From NCBI RefSeq assembly GCF_900110775.1, contig NZ_FOEP01000002.1, positions 186,001 through 250,000 of the forward strand: DNA of 64,000 nt. The letters run 5' to 3'. The stretch is from Thalassovita taeanensis (GTDB lineage Bacteria; Pseudomonadota; Alphaproteobacteria; Rhodobacterales; Rhodobacteraceae). Both the position numbers and the translations under genes were made by a program. The notes under the pieces are model-generated. The model was given only the letters and a program-made list of their open reading frames with translations, ran no database searches and had not been told where the DNA came from. This document shows positions 25,952 to 34,494 of the stretch, one piece after another (positions within the stretch are counted from its first letter, which is position 1; each line of letters starts with the position of its first letter).

Positions 25952-26104
25952 GATGTCCCCCTCTCAAGACTGAATGACCAAAACGCCTTGCCAGATGCTA
26001 AAACCGGATCGGTCGACGCACCTTGATACAGGTCATCCCGAAAATATCTTTTGCCGCCTGCAATAAGCCTCTGGTTTTTTGCTTTTCATTTGTCGCGCGC
26101 CCTG

Positions 26105-26110
26105 TATAAA
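26105..26110 (+). promoter_or_regulatory. -10-like TATAAA ahead of the leuA leader
   Basis: TATAAA lies 8 nt before the leader-peptide ATG, in an AT-richer patch rich in T upstream (26070-26090). No -35 with ideal spacing is clear, and if it is a true -10 the leader's 5' region would be very short. Confidence 0.3.
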
Positions 26111-26118
26111 TCGGCGCC

Positions 26119-26205
26119 ATGATGACTTTGGGCCATATCACGACCACAAAACGCCGCTCCGGCGTGCTGTCGGTTGCTGCCCTAATTCTGCTAAGCCGCC
26201 TCTGA
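26119..26205 (+). CDS. leuL: Leucine-rich leader peptide of leuA
   Basis: 28 codons (ATG ATG ACT TTG ... TGA) reading MMTLGHITTTKRRSGVLSVA then ALILLSRL. Four of the last seven residues are leucine, encoded CTA, CTG, CTA, CTC; CTA is unusual in this GC-rich genome. The stop codon lies inside the 5' arm of a strong hairpin, and leuA begins 83 nt later. Ribosome stalling at leucine codons when Leu-tRNA is scarce is the known control of leu operons in enterobacteria, and similar leaders have been predicted in alphaproteobacteria. The call rests on position, composition and the downstream stems. Confidence 0.65.
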   Translation: MMTLGHITTTKRRSGVLSVAALILLSRL

Positions 26206-26253
26206 GCGTGCCGTAACGGCGCGACCGCTCAGAGGATGTGCCTATTTCGCGCC
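26199..26253 (+). promoter_or_regulatory. Attenuator-like alternative stems before leuA
   Basis: Stem 1 is a perfect 10-bp pairing CCTCTGAGCG (26199-26208) with CGCTCAGAGG (26226-26235). Stem 2 pairs GGCGCGA (26218-26224) with TCGCGCC (26247-26253). The two cross, so they should exclude each other. There is no clear T-run after either, so control may be translational or Rho-linked. Confidence 0.55.
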
Positions 26254-26288
26254 CCAGGCTTCAGCATGAATAGAAAAAGAGATACCAA

Positions 26289-27866
26289 ATGACCGATAAA
26301 GCCAAGCAAGACCGCGTCTTGATCTTCGACACGACGTTGCGGGACGGCGAACAATCGCCCGGCGCCACGATGACCCACGCCGAAAAGCTCGAGATTGCCG
26401 AGCTGCTGGATGAAATGGGCGTCGATATCATCGAGGCAGGCTTTCCCATCGCCTCCGAAGGTGACTTCAAAGCCGTCAAGGAAATCGCGCAACGCTCGAA
26501 CAACTCGGTGATCTGCGGGCTGGCCCGCGCCAGCTTGCAAGATATCGAACGCAGCTGGGAAGCGGTGAAGCACAGCCGCAAACCGCGGATCCACACGTTC
26601 ATCGGAACCTCGCCGCTGCACCGCGCCATCCCGAACCTGACCATGGATCAGATGGCCGAGCGTATCCACGAAACCGTGACCCACGCCCGTAACCTGTGCG
26701 ACGATGTGCAATGGTCGCCGATGGATGCCACCCGGACCGAGCATGATTTCCTCTGCCGGGTGATTGAGATCGCGATCAAGGCCGGGGCCACCACCATCAA
26801 TATCCCCGACACCGTCGGCTACACCGCGCCGCGCGAAAGCGCCGATCTGATCCGCATGCTGATCGAAAAAGTGCCCGGCGCCGACGAGATCATCTTTGCC
26901 ACCCACTGCCATAACGACCTTGGCATGGCGACCGCCAATTCGCTGGCCGCCGTTGAAGCGGGCGCGCGCCAGATCGAATGCACGATCAACGGTCTGGGTG
27001 AGCGCGCGGGCAACACCGCGCTGGAAGAGGTGGTGATGGCGCTGAAAGTGCGCAACGACATCATGCCCTATCAGACCGGTATCGACACCACCAAGATCAT
27101 GAACCTGTCACGCCGCGTCGCGACGGTTTCGGGCTTTCCGGTGCAGTTCAACAAGGCCATCGTCGGCAAGAACGCGTTCCTGCACGAAAGCGGCATCCAT
27201 CAGGATGGCGTGCTGAAAAACGTCGAGACCTTCGAGATCATGAAGCCCGAAGACATCGGCCTGTTCGCCAAGAACATCGCCATGGGCAAGCATTCGGGTC
27301 GCGCCGCGCTGCGCTCGAAGATGAACGAGTTGGGTTTCGATCTGGCCGCGAACCAGTTGAATGACGTCTTCGTGCGGTTCAAGGCTTTGGCCGACCGCAA
27401 GAAAGAGGTCTATGACGACGATCTGATCGCCTTGGTGCAAGATCAGGGCCTGCAAGACGAGGCGGATACGCTTCAGATCAAACGCCTGCGCGTGGTCTGC
27501 GGCACCGAAGGCCCGCAAGAGGCCGAACTGACCATGTCGGTCGATGGGGTGGACCACACCATCGATGCCACCGGCGACGGCCCGGTCGATGCGGCATTCA
27601 ACGCGGTCAAGATGATCTTTCCGCATAAGGCCAAACTGCAGCTGTATCAGGTGCACGCCGTGACCGAAGGCACCGACGCGCAGGCGACTGTGTCGGTCCG
27701 GGTCGAGGAAGATGGCCGCATCGCCACCGGCCAGTCGGCAGACACCGATACGGTGGTGGCCAGCGCCCGGGCCTATGTCAACGCGCTGAACCGGCTGATC
27801 GTGCGGCGCGAGAAGACCGGCCCCGGCGAGGATCGCAAGGAAATCAACTACAAAGACGTGCATTGA
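26289..27866 (+). CDS. leuA: 2-Isopropylmalate synthase
   Basis: 525 residues, full length. The N-terminal TIM barrel has DTTLRDGEQSPGATM with the metal-binding Asp and the catalytic region THCHNDLGMATANS (HxH metal ligands). The C-terminal leucine-sensing regulatory domain covers about residues 395-510. It condenses acetyl-CoA with 2-oxoisovalerate, the first committed step to leucine. A leucine-rich leader precedes it, and the eight-codon frame from 26266 ends overlapping its ATG. An intrinsic terminator follows. Confidence 0.96.
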   Translation: MTDKAKQDRVLIFDTTLRDGEQSPGATMTHAEKLEIAELLDEMGVDIIEAGFPIASEGDFKAVKEIAQRSNNSVICGLARASLQDIERSWEAVKHSRKPRIHTFIGTSPLHRAIPNLTMDQMAERIHETVTHARNLCDDVQWSPMDATRTEHDFLCRVIEIAIKAGATTINIPDTVGYTAPRESADLIRMLIEKVPGADEIIFATHCHNDLGMATANSLAAVEAGARQIECTINGLGERAGNTALEEVVMALKVRNDIMPYQTGIDTTKIMNLSRRVATVSGFPVQFNKAIVGKNAFLHESGIHQDGVLKNVETFEIMKPEDIGLFAKNIAMGKHSGRAALRSKMNELGFDLAANQLNDVFVRFKALADRKKEVYDDDLIALVQDQGLQDEADTLQIKRLRVVCGTEGPQEAELTMSVDGVDHTIDATGDGPVDAAFNAVKMIFPHKAKLQLYQVHAVTEGTDAQATVSVRVEEDGRIATGQSADTDTVVASARAYVNALNRLIVRREKTGPGEDRKEINYKDVH

Positions 27867-27875
27867 GGCACCAAA

Positions 27876-27902
27876 AGCCCCGGAAAGGTCCGGGGCTTTT
27901 TT
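27876..27902 (+). terminator. Intrinsic terminator of leuA
   Basis: Stem AGCCCCGGA/TCCGGGGCT (27876-27884 with 27889-27897), loop AAGG, then a T-run to 27902. It lies 9 nt after the stop. Confidence 0.93.
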
Positions 27903-27920
27903 CCACCGGGGCATGACCTG

Positions 27921-28034
27921 ATTGAGCGCCTGCGGCGCGCTTGATACGCCCTGCGGGCAGAGGGGGGCGCTGCCCCCGACGTTGAAGCCCTTTGGGTTTC
28001 AACATCTCCCCCGGAGTATTTTTATCAGAAAGAA
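27921..28034. repeat. Intergenic structured repeat, copy C (module plus one 21-nt unit)
   Basis: Homologous to copy A from ATTGAGCGCC onward: stems GCGCC/GGCGC (27926-27938), GCCC/GGGC (27948-27958), GGGGGC/GCCCCC (27963-27977), and GTTGAAGCCC/GGGTTTCAAC (27981-27990 with 27994-28003). One inverted 21-nt unit follows (28014-28034). It sits between the leuA terminator and the convergent end of the TIGR02302 gene. Confidence 0.85.
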
Positions 28035-28049
28035 ACTCGGGATACCGGG

Positions 28050-30593
28050 TCAGAATCGGTCCAGCAGGCGGCGCAGATAGTCGCGTTCTTCGTCCGAGCG
28101 CTGGCCTTCGCCCGAGCGGCGGCGGATCTCGTCGAGCAGTTCGCGCGCGCGGCGGTAAACATCTTCGCCTTGCAGCTGGCTGTCTTCGCTGCCCACCGCC
28201 CCGCCCGATCCGGGTGTGCGCCCCAATGGGTCGCGCTGTTCGGCGCTGGCATTGCCCTGTGCGTCGCCCTGCCCGCCGCGACGGGCGCGCTCGGCCTCGG
28301 CCATGGCTTCGCCCAGGCTGCGCATGCCGTCGCGCATCGCCTCCATCGCTTCGGATTGCTGATCGATTGCCTCGGCCAGATTGTCCTGTCGCAGGGCCTC
28401 TTCGGCGCCGTTCATCGCGCGGTCGGCGCGTTCCAGCGCCTCGCGCGCGGCCTCGCCGCCCTCGGTGTCGGCACCGGGAAGTTGTCCGCGCTGGCGGTTC
28501 AACTGGTCGCGCAGCGCCTGTTGCTGGTCCGCCAGACCGGCCTGCCCTTGTCCCTCGCCCTGCGCCTGACCATCGCCTTGGCCTTCGTGGCTTTGACCGC
28601 GCCCCTGGCCACCGTTGCGGCCCTCGTTGCCCTGATTTTCGCCCGCATTGGCTCCGGGGTTGAACTGTTCTTGCAGATCGCGGAACGCGCGATCCGACAG
28701 ACCCTGCTGATCACGCAGAGTTTCCGATAGCTCCTCCATCGCTTGCGCGCCCGGTGATTTCTGCCCCTCGCCGCCGCCTTGGGTGACGCGCATGTTCTCC
28801 ATCAGCTGCTGAAGCTCTTGCAGCGCCTGCTGCGCTTCGGCCATGCGGCCCTGCTCCATCAGCTCTTGGATACGGTCCATCATGCGTTGCAGGTCATTCA
28901 TATCCATCTGCATCGCGTTGTCATTCTGTGCGCTGTCGCGCTCTTCGTCCTGCTGATCCTGTTGCGCCTGCCGCGACAGTTGCCGCAGGTAATCCTGCGT
29001 CGCATCGCGCAGCTCTTGCATCAGCTCGGCGATCTCTTCTTCTGACGCGCCGTTTTTCATCGCCTCGCTCAACCGGTCCTGCGCCCGCTGCATCCGCTCC
29101 AGTGCGTCGCCGATATCGCCGTCCTCCAGCACCAGCGCCAGATCCCACAGCGCCTGCGCGATCTCATCGCGCTGCGCTTCGCTCAGCCCATAGGCCGTGA
29201 ACGCCTCCAATCGCCGCAGGATCACCCGCAGCTTCAGATAGGATGTCTCGGAACGGAACAGCCCCTCTTCAGGCCGCCACGAGATCGCGCGCAATACCTG
29301 CGCCACGCGCGGCGCATTGGCCCGGCTCCACAGCAGATCGCGGCGCTGCTCGATCACCGCTGCGGCCAGCGGATCAAAGAACCGCCGCGCCGGAAGCGCC
29401 ATCGGCGCGGGCATCCCGACCCCCTCTTGCGCTGCGGCATCGCGCACCGACAGCTCAAAAATGACCGGCAGATGTGCCCACGGATGTTGCGAGAAATCCT
29501 CGATCAGCGCTTCGGTGAACGTGGCCCGACTGCCTGCAATCGGCATCGGCAAAGCCAGCTCGATCGGCGCGCGCGGTTCTGGCTCCAGCGCCAGACCGTA
29601 GCGCCGGTCCAGCGCCTCCATATCCAACGAGATCCGCACATTCCCCGACATCACGGCATAATCATCCGATGCCGTGAACGGCAGGCTCATCTGGCCCTCG
29701 AACGTCACCTCGGGCGTGCCCGAAACCACCACATCGGGCACCCGGTCCGGCTGAATCGCCACCTGCCATGACCGCCCGCCAACGCCGTTGATTGCCAGCT
29801 TACCGCCCTGCGCCACCGTGAAATCCTGCGCCGGGTCCGAGGCTGGCGGCACTTCGCCGATCCGCCCTGATACCGTCTCGGCCAAAGTCAGCGCGCCAAC
29901 CTCGCCATAAAACCGCAGGGTGATCCGGCTGCCCTGCGGCAACGCCAAAACCTCGCCTTGATCGGCCAGATACAGCACCGGCAACCCGGTATAGCTGGGC
30001 GGCTCGATCCAGCCCTCCCATGTCGGGCCCTGCGCCAGCGCCGCCCCGCCAGGGCTGAGCCCCGCCACCGATCCGACGCGCCCGAACGAACTGAACAGCA
30101 GCGCCACCGCCAAGCCCAGAACAGCCACATAGCGCAACGCATAAGGATCACGCGAAGCCACCCGCAGATCAGGCCCCACAGCCTGCGCACCGCGCGCCCG
30201 TGCCGCCATCCGCGCCTGATGCGCCCGCCACAGCGCGACCGTATCCGCATCGCCCGCGCCGGTCGCCTGCGCGTCCAGAACCGCCTGCAATGGCCGCCCC
30301 GGCAGCGTCGCGTCCAGCCGCGCCAATGCCTCGGCCCGGCGCGGCCAGCGGAACCGCACGACCCCGCGCACCGCCGCCCAAACCACCGCCACTGCAAAGA
30401 AAACCGCCGTGGCCCAAACCGCCTCGACCGGCAGATGATCCTGCACGCCCAGCATCAACAGTGCCAGCGCCGCAATCAGCACGCTCCACACCGGCCAAAA
30501 CGCACGCGTGATGCGCTCGGCAATCATGCCAGCCCATGTCAGGCGCAACGGCCTGCGTACCTGTTTCAGAAGCGCGTCCTGCGGTTCAACCAT
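28050..30593 (-). CDS. TIGR02302/DUF4175 membrane protein with Gln-rich C-terminal region
   Basis: 847 residues: two membrane helices near residues 35-70, a third around 150-170, a large globular middle part, then a long low-complexity coiled region from about residue 500 to 830 rich in Gln, Glu, Met and Gly (QQALQELQQLMENM, then NQGNEGRNGGQGRGQ). This architecture is the alphaproteobacterial TIGR02302 family, whose function is not established. It follows lysA by 33 nt on the minus strand and probably shares its transcript. The ribosome site is ATAAGGT before the ATG at 30593. Its 3' end lies next to repeat copy C. Confidence 0.88.
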   Translation of the reverse strand: MVEPQDALLKQVRRPLRLTWAGMIAERITRAFWPVWSVLIAALALLMLGVQDHLPVEAVWATAVFFAVAVVWAAVRGVVRFRWPRRAEALARLDATLPGRPLQAVLDAQATGAGDADTVALWRAHQARMAARARGAQAVGPDLRVASRDPYALRYVAVLGLAVALLFSSFGRVGSVAGLSPGGAALAQGPTWEGWIEPPSYTGLPVLYLADQGEVLALPQGSRITLRFYGEVGALTLAETVSGRIGEVPPASDPAQDFTVAQGGKLAINGVGGRSWQVAIQPDRVPDVVVSGTPEVTFEGQMSLPFTASDDYAVMSGNVRISLDMEALDRRYGLALEPEPRAPIELALPMPIAGSRATFTEALIEDFSQHPWAHLPVIFELSVRDAAAQEGVGMPAPMALPARRFFDPLAAAVIEQRRDLLWSRANAPRVAQVLRAISWRPEEGLFRSETSYLKLRVILRRLEAFTAYGLSEAQRDEIAQALWDLALVLEDGDIGDALERMQRAQDRLSEAMKNGASEEEIAELMQELRDATQDYLRQLSRQAQQDQQDEERDSAQNDNAMQMDMNDLQRMMDRIQELMEQGRMAEAQQALQELQQLMENMRVTQGGGEGQKSPGAQAMEELSETLRDQQGLSDRAFRDLQEQFNPGANAGENQGNEGRNGGQGRGQSHEGQGDGQAQGEGQGQAGLADQQQALRDQLNRQRGQLPGADTEGGEAAREALERADRAMNGAEEALRQDNLAEAIDQQSEAMEAMRDGMRSLGEAMAEAERARRGGQGDAQGNASAEQRDPLGRTPGSGGAVGSEDSQLQGEDVYRRARELLDEIRRRSGEGQRSDEERDYLRRLLDRF

Positions 30594-30626
30594 ACCTTAT
30601 CCCGACGGCCAAACGCGGGGATCGCG

Positions 30627-31892
30627 TCAGAGCCATTCAGGAATGGTATCGCGATTCAGGATTTCGTCAAAGCTCGGACGCGCCCGGATGACGGCGAATT
30701 GATGCTCATGCACCAAAACCTCGGGGATCAGCGGCCGCGTGTTATATTCGCTCGCCATCACCGCGCCGTATGCCCCGGCCGAGCGGAACGCCACCAGATC
30801 ACCGGCCTGTACCGGCGGCATCAAACGCTGCTTGGCAAAAGTATCACCCGATTCGCACACTGGCCCGACAATGTCATAAGGCTGCATCTCGACCGCCGCC
30901 TCCGGCTCGACCACCGGCACGATATCGTGATGCGCGTCATACATCGCCGGACGGATCAGATCGTTCATCGCCCCGTCAAGGATCAGAAAATCCCGCCCCT
31001 CACCGGATTTCACATAAATCACTTTGCTAACCATGATCCCGGCATTGCCCGCAATCAACCGCCCCGGCTCGATCTCGATCTCGCAGCCCAGATGCCCGAC
31101 CTCTTCGCGGATCACTTGCCCCCAAGCCAAAGGCAACGGCGGCGCCTCGTTCGAGCGCGCATAAGGAATGCCCAAACCGCCGCCCAGATCCAGACGCCGG
31201 ATATCATGCCCGTCCGCGCGCAAAGCCTCCGTCAGCTCGGCAACCTTGCGATAAGCCATGCGGAACGGCGCCAGATCGGTCAGCTGACTGCCGATATGCA
31301 CGTCGATCCCGATCACCTCCAACCCCGGCAGGCTGGCGGCATGAGCATAGACCTCGCGCGCGCGCGCAATCGGAATGCCGAACTTGTTTTCGCTCTTGCC
31401 CGTGGCAATCTTGGCATGGGTCTTGGCATCGACATCCGGGTTCACGCGCACCGTGATCGGCGCCCGCAGCCCCAGCGACAACGCCACCTCGTTCAGCACC
31501 GCCATCTCCGGCTCGCTTTCGACGTTGAATTGCCGAATGCCGCCTTCCAGCGCCATCCGCATCTCGTCGCGCGTCTTCCCCACACCGGAAAACACGATCC
31601 TCTCGCCCGGAACACCCGCCGCCTTCGCCCGCGTGTATTCCCCGCCCGAAACCACATCCATCCCAGCGCCCAACCGCGCCAGCGTGGTCAGGATCGCCTG
31701 ATTGCTGGCGGCTTTCATAGCGTAGCATACCATGTGATCCAGCCCCGCCAAGGCCTCCTCAAACAGCTGAAAATGCCGCGTCAGCGTCGCTGAGGAATAA
31801 CAGTAAAATGGCGTGCCCACTGCGGCGGCGATCTCGGCCACCGGTACATCCTCGGCAAACAACTCGCCGTCCCGATACAGAAAATGATCCAT
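30627..31892 (-). CDS. lysA: Diaminopimelate decarboxylase
   Basis: 421 residues with the PLP-lysine block VCYAMKAASNQAIL (Lys about 60), the glycine-rich LDLGGGLGIPY, EPGRLIAGNAG and the catalytic Cys in CESGDTFA. It decarboxylates meso-diaminopimelate to lysine, the last step of lysine synthesis. The ATG is preceded by AAGGAAGGG. It lies downstream of argH and the small lipoprotein gene but is separated from them by a 200-nt palindromic repeat; TIGR02302 follows closely. Confidence 0.96.
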   Translation of the reverse strand: MDHFLYRDGELFAEDVPVAEIAAAVGTPFYCYSSATLTRHFQLFEEALAGLDHMVCYAMKAASNQAILTTLARLGAGMDVVSGGEYTRAKAAGVPGERIVFSGVGKTRDEMRMALEGGIRQFNVESEPEMAVLNEVALSLGLRAPITVRVNPDVDAKTHAKIATGKSENKFGIPIARAREVYAHAASLPGLEVIGIDVHIGSQLTDLAPFRMAYRKVAELTEALRADGHDIRRLDLGGGLGIPYARSNEAPPLPLAWGQVIREEVGHLGCEIEIEPGRLIAGNAGIMVSKVIYVKSGEGRDFLILDGAMNDLIRPAMYDAHHDIVPVVEPEAAVEMQPYDIVGPVCESGDTFAKQRLMPPVQAGDLVAFRSAGAYGAVMASEYNTRPLIPEVLVHEHQFAVIRARPSFDEILNRDTIPEWL

Positions 31893-31960
31893 GCGCGCGC
31901 CCTTCCTTGTTCCGCAGCCTCATATCAGACTCGCGGCCCGATTCAATTCGCTATTCCCAA

Positions 31961-32175
31961 GTGGAGCGCCTTGCAGGCGCGCAGTTTGTCTCGCGAATTT
32001 GCCTCCGCCAAATTCTCTCCGGTCTGTTCGCCTTCGGCGAGAGTATTTTTCTCAGAAAGAAACACAGTTGGCTTCTTTCTGATGCAAATACTCGGGGGGG
32101 AGTCGTCAGACGACGGGGGCAGCCCCCCAATCCCGCCCGAAGGGCTAAACCTGCGCGCCTGCAAGGCGCACTATT
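31961..32175. repeat. Intergenic structured repeat, copy D (two modules face to face)
   Basis: The 338-nt gap between lysA and the lipoprotein gene is mostly this element. Outer 19-nt arms 31966-31984 and 32151-32169 are exactly complementary. Inside are facing 21-nt units (32041-32061 inverted, 32073-32093 direct). The right side is a full module in reverse orientation: GTCGT/ACGAC (32102-32114), G5/C5 stem (32115-32128), GCCC/GGGC (32135-32145), GCGCC/GGCGC (32155-32169). The left side has a shorter variant with TCGCC-TTC-GGCGA. It is the only copy not between convergent genes. Confidence 0.85.
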
Positions 32176-32230
32176 GGATGAACCGAAAGTCAGACTGACC
32201 GTGTCCGCGCAAACGGGTACAGCGACAGGA

Positions 32231-32368
32231 TCAGAAGCTGACCCCGAATGTCGCCTCACCCGACACCGTAACCCCGTTTGCGGGTTTGTCACCGGGCGTT
32301 TCCGGCTCTCCATCCGCGCCGCAAGCGGCCAGAAACGCCAGCAGTATCATCGCCGTAATTCGCGTCAT
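32231..32368 (-). CDS. Small lipoprotein, LptM-like, coupled to argH
   Basis: 45 residues: [20 protein letters not shown], a short hydrophobic signal with lipobox LAAC (lipidated Cys16), then a Glu/Pro/Gly-rich tail ending TFGVSF. Its ATG overlaps the argH stop codon (ATGA at 32368-32365), a strong sign of translational coupling. Size, lipobox and position near lysA recall LptM (YifL), the E. coli lipoprotein encoded beside dapF that helps mature the LptD outer-membrane machine. That function is inference; the lipoprotein signal itself is plain. Confidence 0.8.
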   Translation of the reverse strand: MTRITAMILLAFLAACGADGEPETPGDKPANGVTVSGEATFGVSF

Positions 32369-33756
32369 CCCAGTACCTCTTTCCAGCGCGTAATCTGCGC
32401 CCGCACCTGCACTGGTGCTGTGCCCCCATAAGAGACCCGCGAGGCCACAGAATTATCGACACCCAGCACATCAAACACCGCGGCGGTGATTCCGGCATGG
32501 ACTGCCTGCATATCGTCCAGCGACAGCTCCGGCAGGTCACATCCCTTACCCTCAGCCAATGCCACCAGCGACCCGGTCACGTGATGCGCGTCACGGAACG
32601 GCAGGTTCAGCGCCCGCACCAGCCAATCCGCCAGATCGGTTGCCGTCGAAAACCCGCTGCCCGCCGCCTCAGCCAGCGCCGGACGGTTGGCGGTCATATC
32701 GCCCACCATCCCCGCCATTGCCGCCAGCGCCAGCATCAGGTTGTCCGCCGCATCAAACACCTGTTCCTTGTCTTCCTGCATGTCCTTGGAATAGGCCAGC
32801 GGCAGCCCCTTCATCACCGTCATCAACGCCACATTCGCCCCGAAGATCCGCCCGATCTTGGCCCGGATCAGCTCGGCCGCATCCGGGTTGCGCTTCTGCG
32901 GCATGATCGACGATCCTGTCGACCACTTGTCCGACATCTTCACAAACCGGAACTGCGCGCTCGACCAGATCACCAGCTCCTCGGCAAACCGGCTCAGATG
33001 CATCGCGCAAATACTGGCACAGCTCAGGAACTCCAGCGCGAAATCCCGGTCCGCCACCGCATCCAGCGAGTTCGCTGCAGGCCGGTCAAATCCCAACGCC
33101 TCGGCGGTCATATGCCGGTTGATCGGAAACGATGTCCCCGCCAGCGCCGCCGCCCCCAAAGGCGATTCATTCATTCGCGCCCGCGCATCGCGGAACCGCG
33201 ACAGATCCCGCCCCAGCATCTCGACATAAGCCATCATGTGATGCCCCCAGGTCACCGGCTGCGCCACCTGCAAATGGGTGAAGCCCGGCATCACCCAATC
33301 GGCCCCGGCCTCGGCCTGACCCAGCAACGCCCGCATCAGTGCCTCGATCCCGCTGATCGCGGCATCCATCTGGTCCCGCACCCACAGCTTGAAATCCGTC
33401 GCCACCTGGTCGTTGCGCGACCGCGCCGTGTGCAACCGCCCCGCCGGTTCGCCAATCAAATCCTTCAGCCGCGCCTCGACATTCATATGAATGTCCTCAA
33501 GCGCCGTGGAAAATTCAAATGTTCCACCCTCGATCTCTGACAAGACCGTGAGCAGCCCTTCCCGAATGGCTGCAGCATCGCTATCACTCACAATGCCCGT
33601 CGCTGCCAACATCGCGGCATGGGCCCTTGACCCGGCGATATCCTGCGCCGCCATCCGCTGGTCATACCCGATCGAGGCATTGATCGCCTCCATGATCGCG
33701 TCCGGCCCGGCGGCAAAGCGGCCGCCCCACATCTGGTTCGAGGATTTGTCGCTCAT
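32365..33756 (-). CDS. argH: Argininosuccinate lyase
   Basis: 463 residues of the fumarase/aspartase superfamily. The signature [20 protein letters not shown] is complete, and [14 protein letters not shown] and the N-terminal [11 protein letters not shown] are typical of ArgH. It splits argininosuccinate to arginine and fumarate. The ATG at 33756 is used because AGGGG stands close upstream and the protein starts there in the family. It is divergent from tlpA with 23 nt between starts and is coupled to the small lipoprotein gene. Confidence 0.96.
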   Translation of the reverse strand: MSDKSSNQMWGGRFAAGPDAIMEAINASIGYDQRMAAQDIAGSRAHAAMLAATGIVSDSDAAAIREGLLTVLSEIEGGTFEFSTALEDIHMNVEARLKDLIGEPAGRLHTARSRNDQVATDFKLWVRDQMDAAISGIEALMRALLGQAEAGADWVMPGFTHLQVAQPVTWGHHMMAYVEMLGRDLSRFRDARARMNESPLGAAALAGTSFPINRHMTAEALGFDRPAANSLDAVADRDFALEFLSCASICAMHLSRFAEELVIWSSAQFRFVKMSDKWSTGSSIMPQKRNPDAAELIRAKIGRIFGANVALMTVMKGLPLAYSKDMQEDKEQVFDAADNLMLALAAMAGMVGDMTANRPALAEAAGSGFSTATDLADWLVRALNLPFRDAHHVTGSLVALAEGKGCDLPELSLDDMQAVHAGITAAVFDVLGVDNSVASRVSYGGTAPVQVRAQITRWKEVLG

Positions 33757-33779
33757 TCGTTCGCCCCTTGGGAGGTAAT

Positions 33780-34337
33780 ATGCTGAAACCTGTTTCGCTC
33801 GTCCTTTATACGGCTCTGGCCCTTGGTGCAAATGTTGGCCACGCCGAGACCACCACTCTGGATGCCCTGCGCACCGAAGATATGAAAAAGCTGAACCTGC
33901 ACAGCACCCCCACCGCCGCCGCCGAAACCCCCTTCCTGACCGAGGGCGGAACTCAGGCCCGTCTGTCAGACTACAAAGGCAAATATGTGCTGGTGAATTT
34001 CTGGGCCACATGGTGCGCACCCTGCCGTCAGGAAATGCCCTCGCTCGCAGCCCTGCAAGCCGAACTGGGCGGCGACTCGTTCGAGGTTGTCACCATCGCC
34101 ACCGGTCGCAATCCACCCCCCGCGATGAAGAAATTCTTCGCCGAGGCCGGTGTCACCAACCTGCCGCTGAACCGCGACCCCAAACAGGCGCTGGCCCGGT
34201 CCATGGCCGTGCTTGGCCTGCCCGTGTCAGTGATCCTCAATCCCGAGGGGCAGGAAATCGGCCGCCTGCTCGGCGATGCCGACTGGCACAGCGACAGCGC
34301 CCGCGCCCTGATCGGCGCCCTCATCACGCAGGACTGA
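33780..34337 (+). CDS. tlpA: TlpA-family thiol:disulfide protein
   Basis: 185 residues: signal peptide or membrane anchor ([22 protein letters not shown]) then a thioredoxin fold with active site WATWCAPC near residue 80 and cis-Pro LGLPVSVIL. It is exported and reduces periplasmic disulfides, in relatives supporting cytochrome oxidase or cytochrome c maturation. GGGAGG is 5 nt before the ATG at 33780, which excludes an upstream TTG start. It is divergent from argH, a pairing reported in other alphaproteobacteria. Confidence 0.88.
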   Translation: MLKPVSLVLYTALALGANVGHAETTTLDALRTEDMKKLNLHSTPTAAAETPFLTEGGTQARLSDYKGKYVLVNFWATWCAPCRQEMPSLAALQAELGGDSFEVVTIATGRNPPPAMKKFFAEAGVTNLPLNRDPKQALARSMAVLGLPVSVILNPEGQEIGRLLGDADWHSDSARALIGALITQD

Positions 34338-34375
34338 TCGGTCATACCGGCCTACCGGCCCACGCACACTCCGGC

Positions 34376-34396
34376 TTCTTTCTGATCCAAATACTC
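34376..34396 (+). repeat. Single 21-nt repeat unit, locus E
   Basis: TTCTTTCTGA-TCC-AAATACTC, 38 nt after tlpA and about 100 nt from the convergent end of tag. No module or partner unit is attached. Confidence 0.85.
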
Positions 34397-34494
34397 AAAA
34401 TCCCGGACGTGCAAATCGGCGCGGGCGCTGCTGTCCGGCGCTCCGACTGCCCCCCGCCGATATGCATGGGATGTGCATGTGCTGTGCATGCGTT

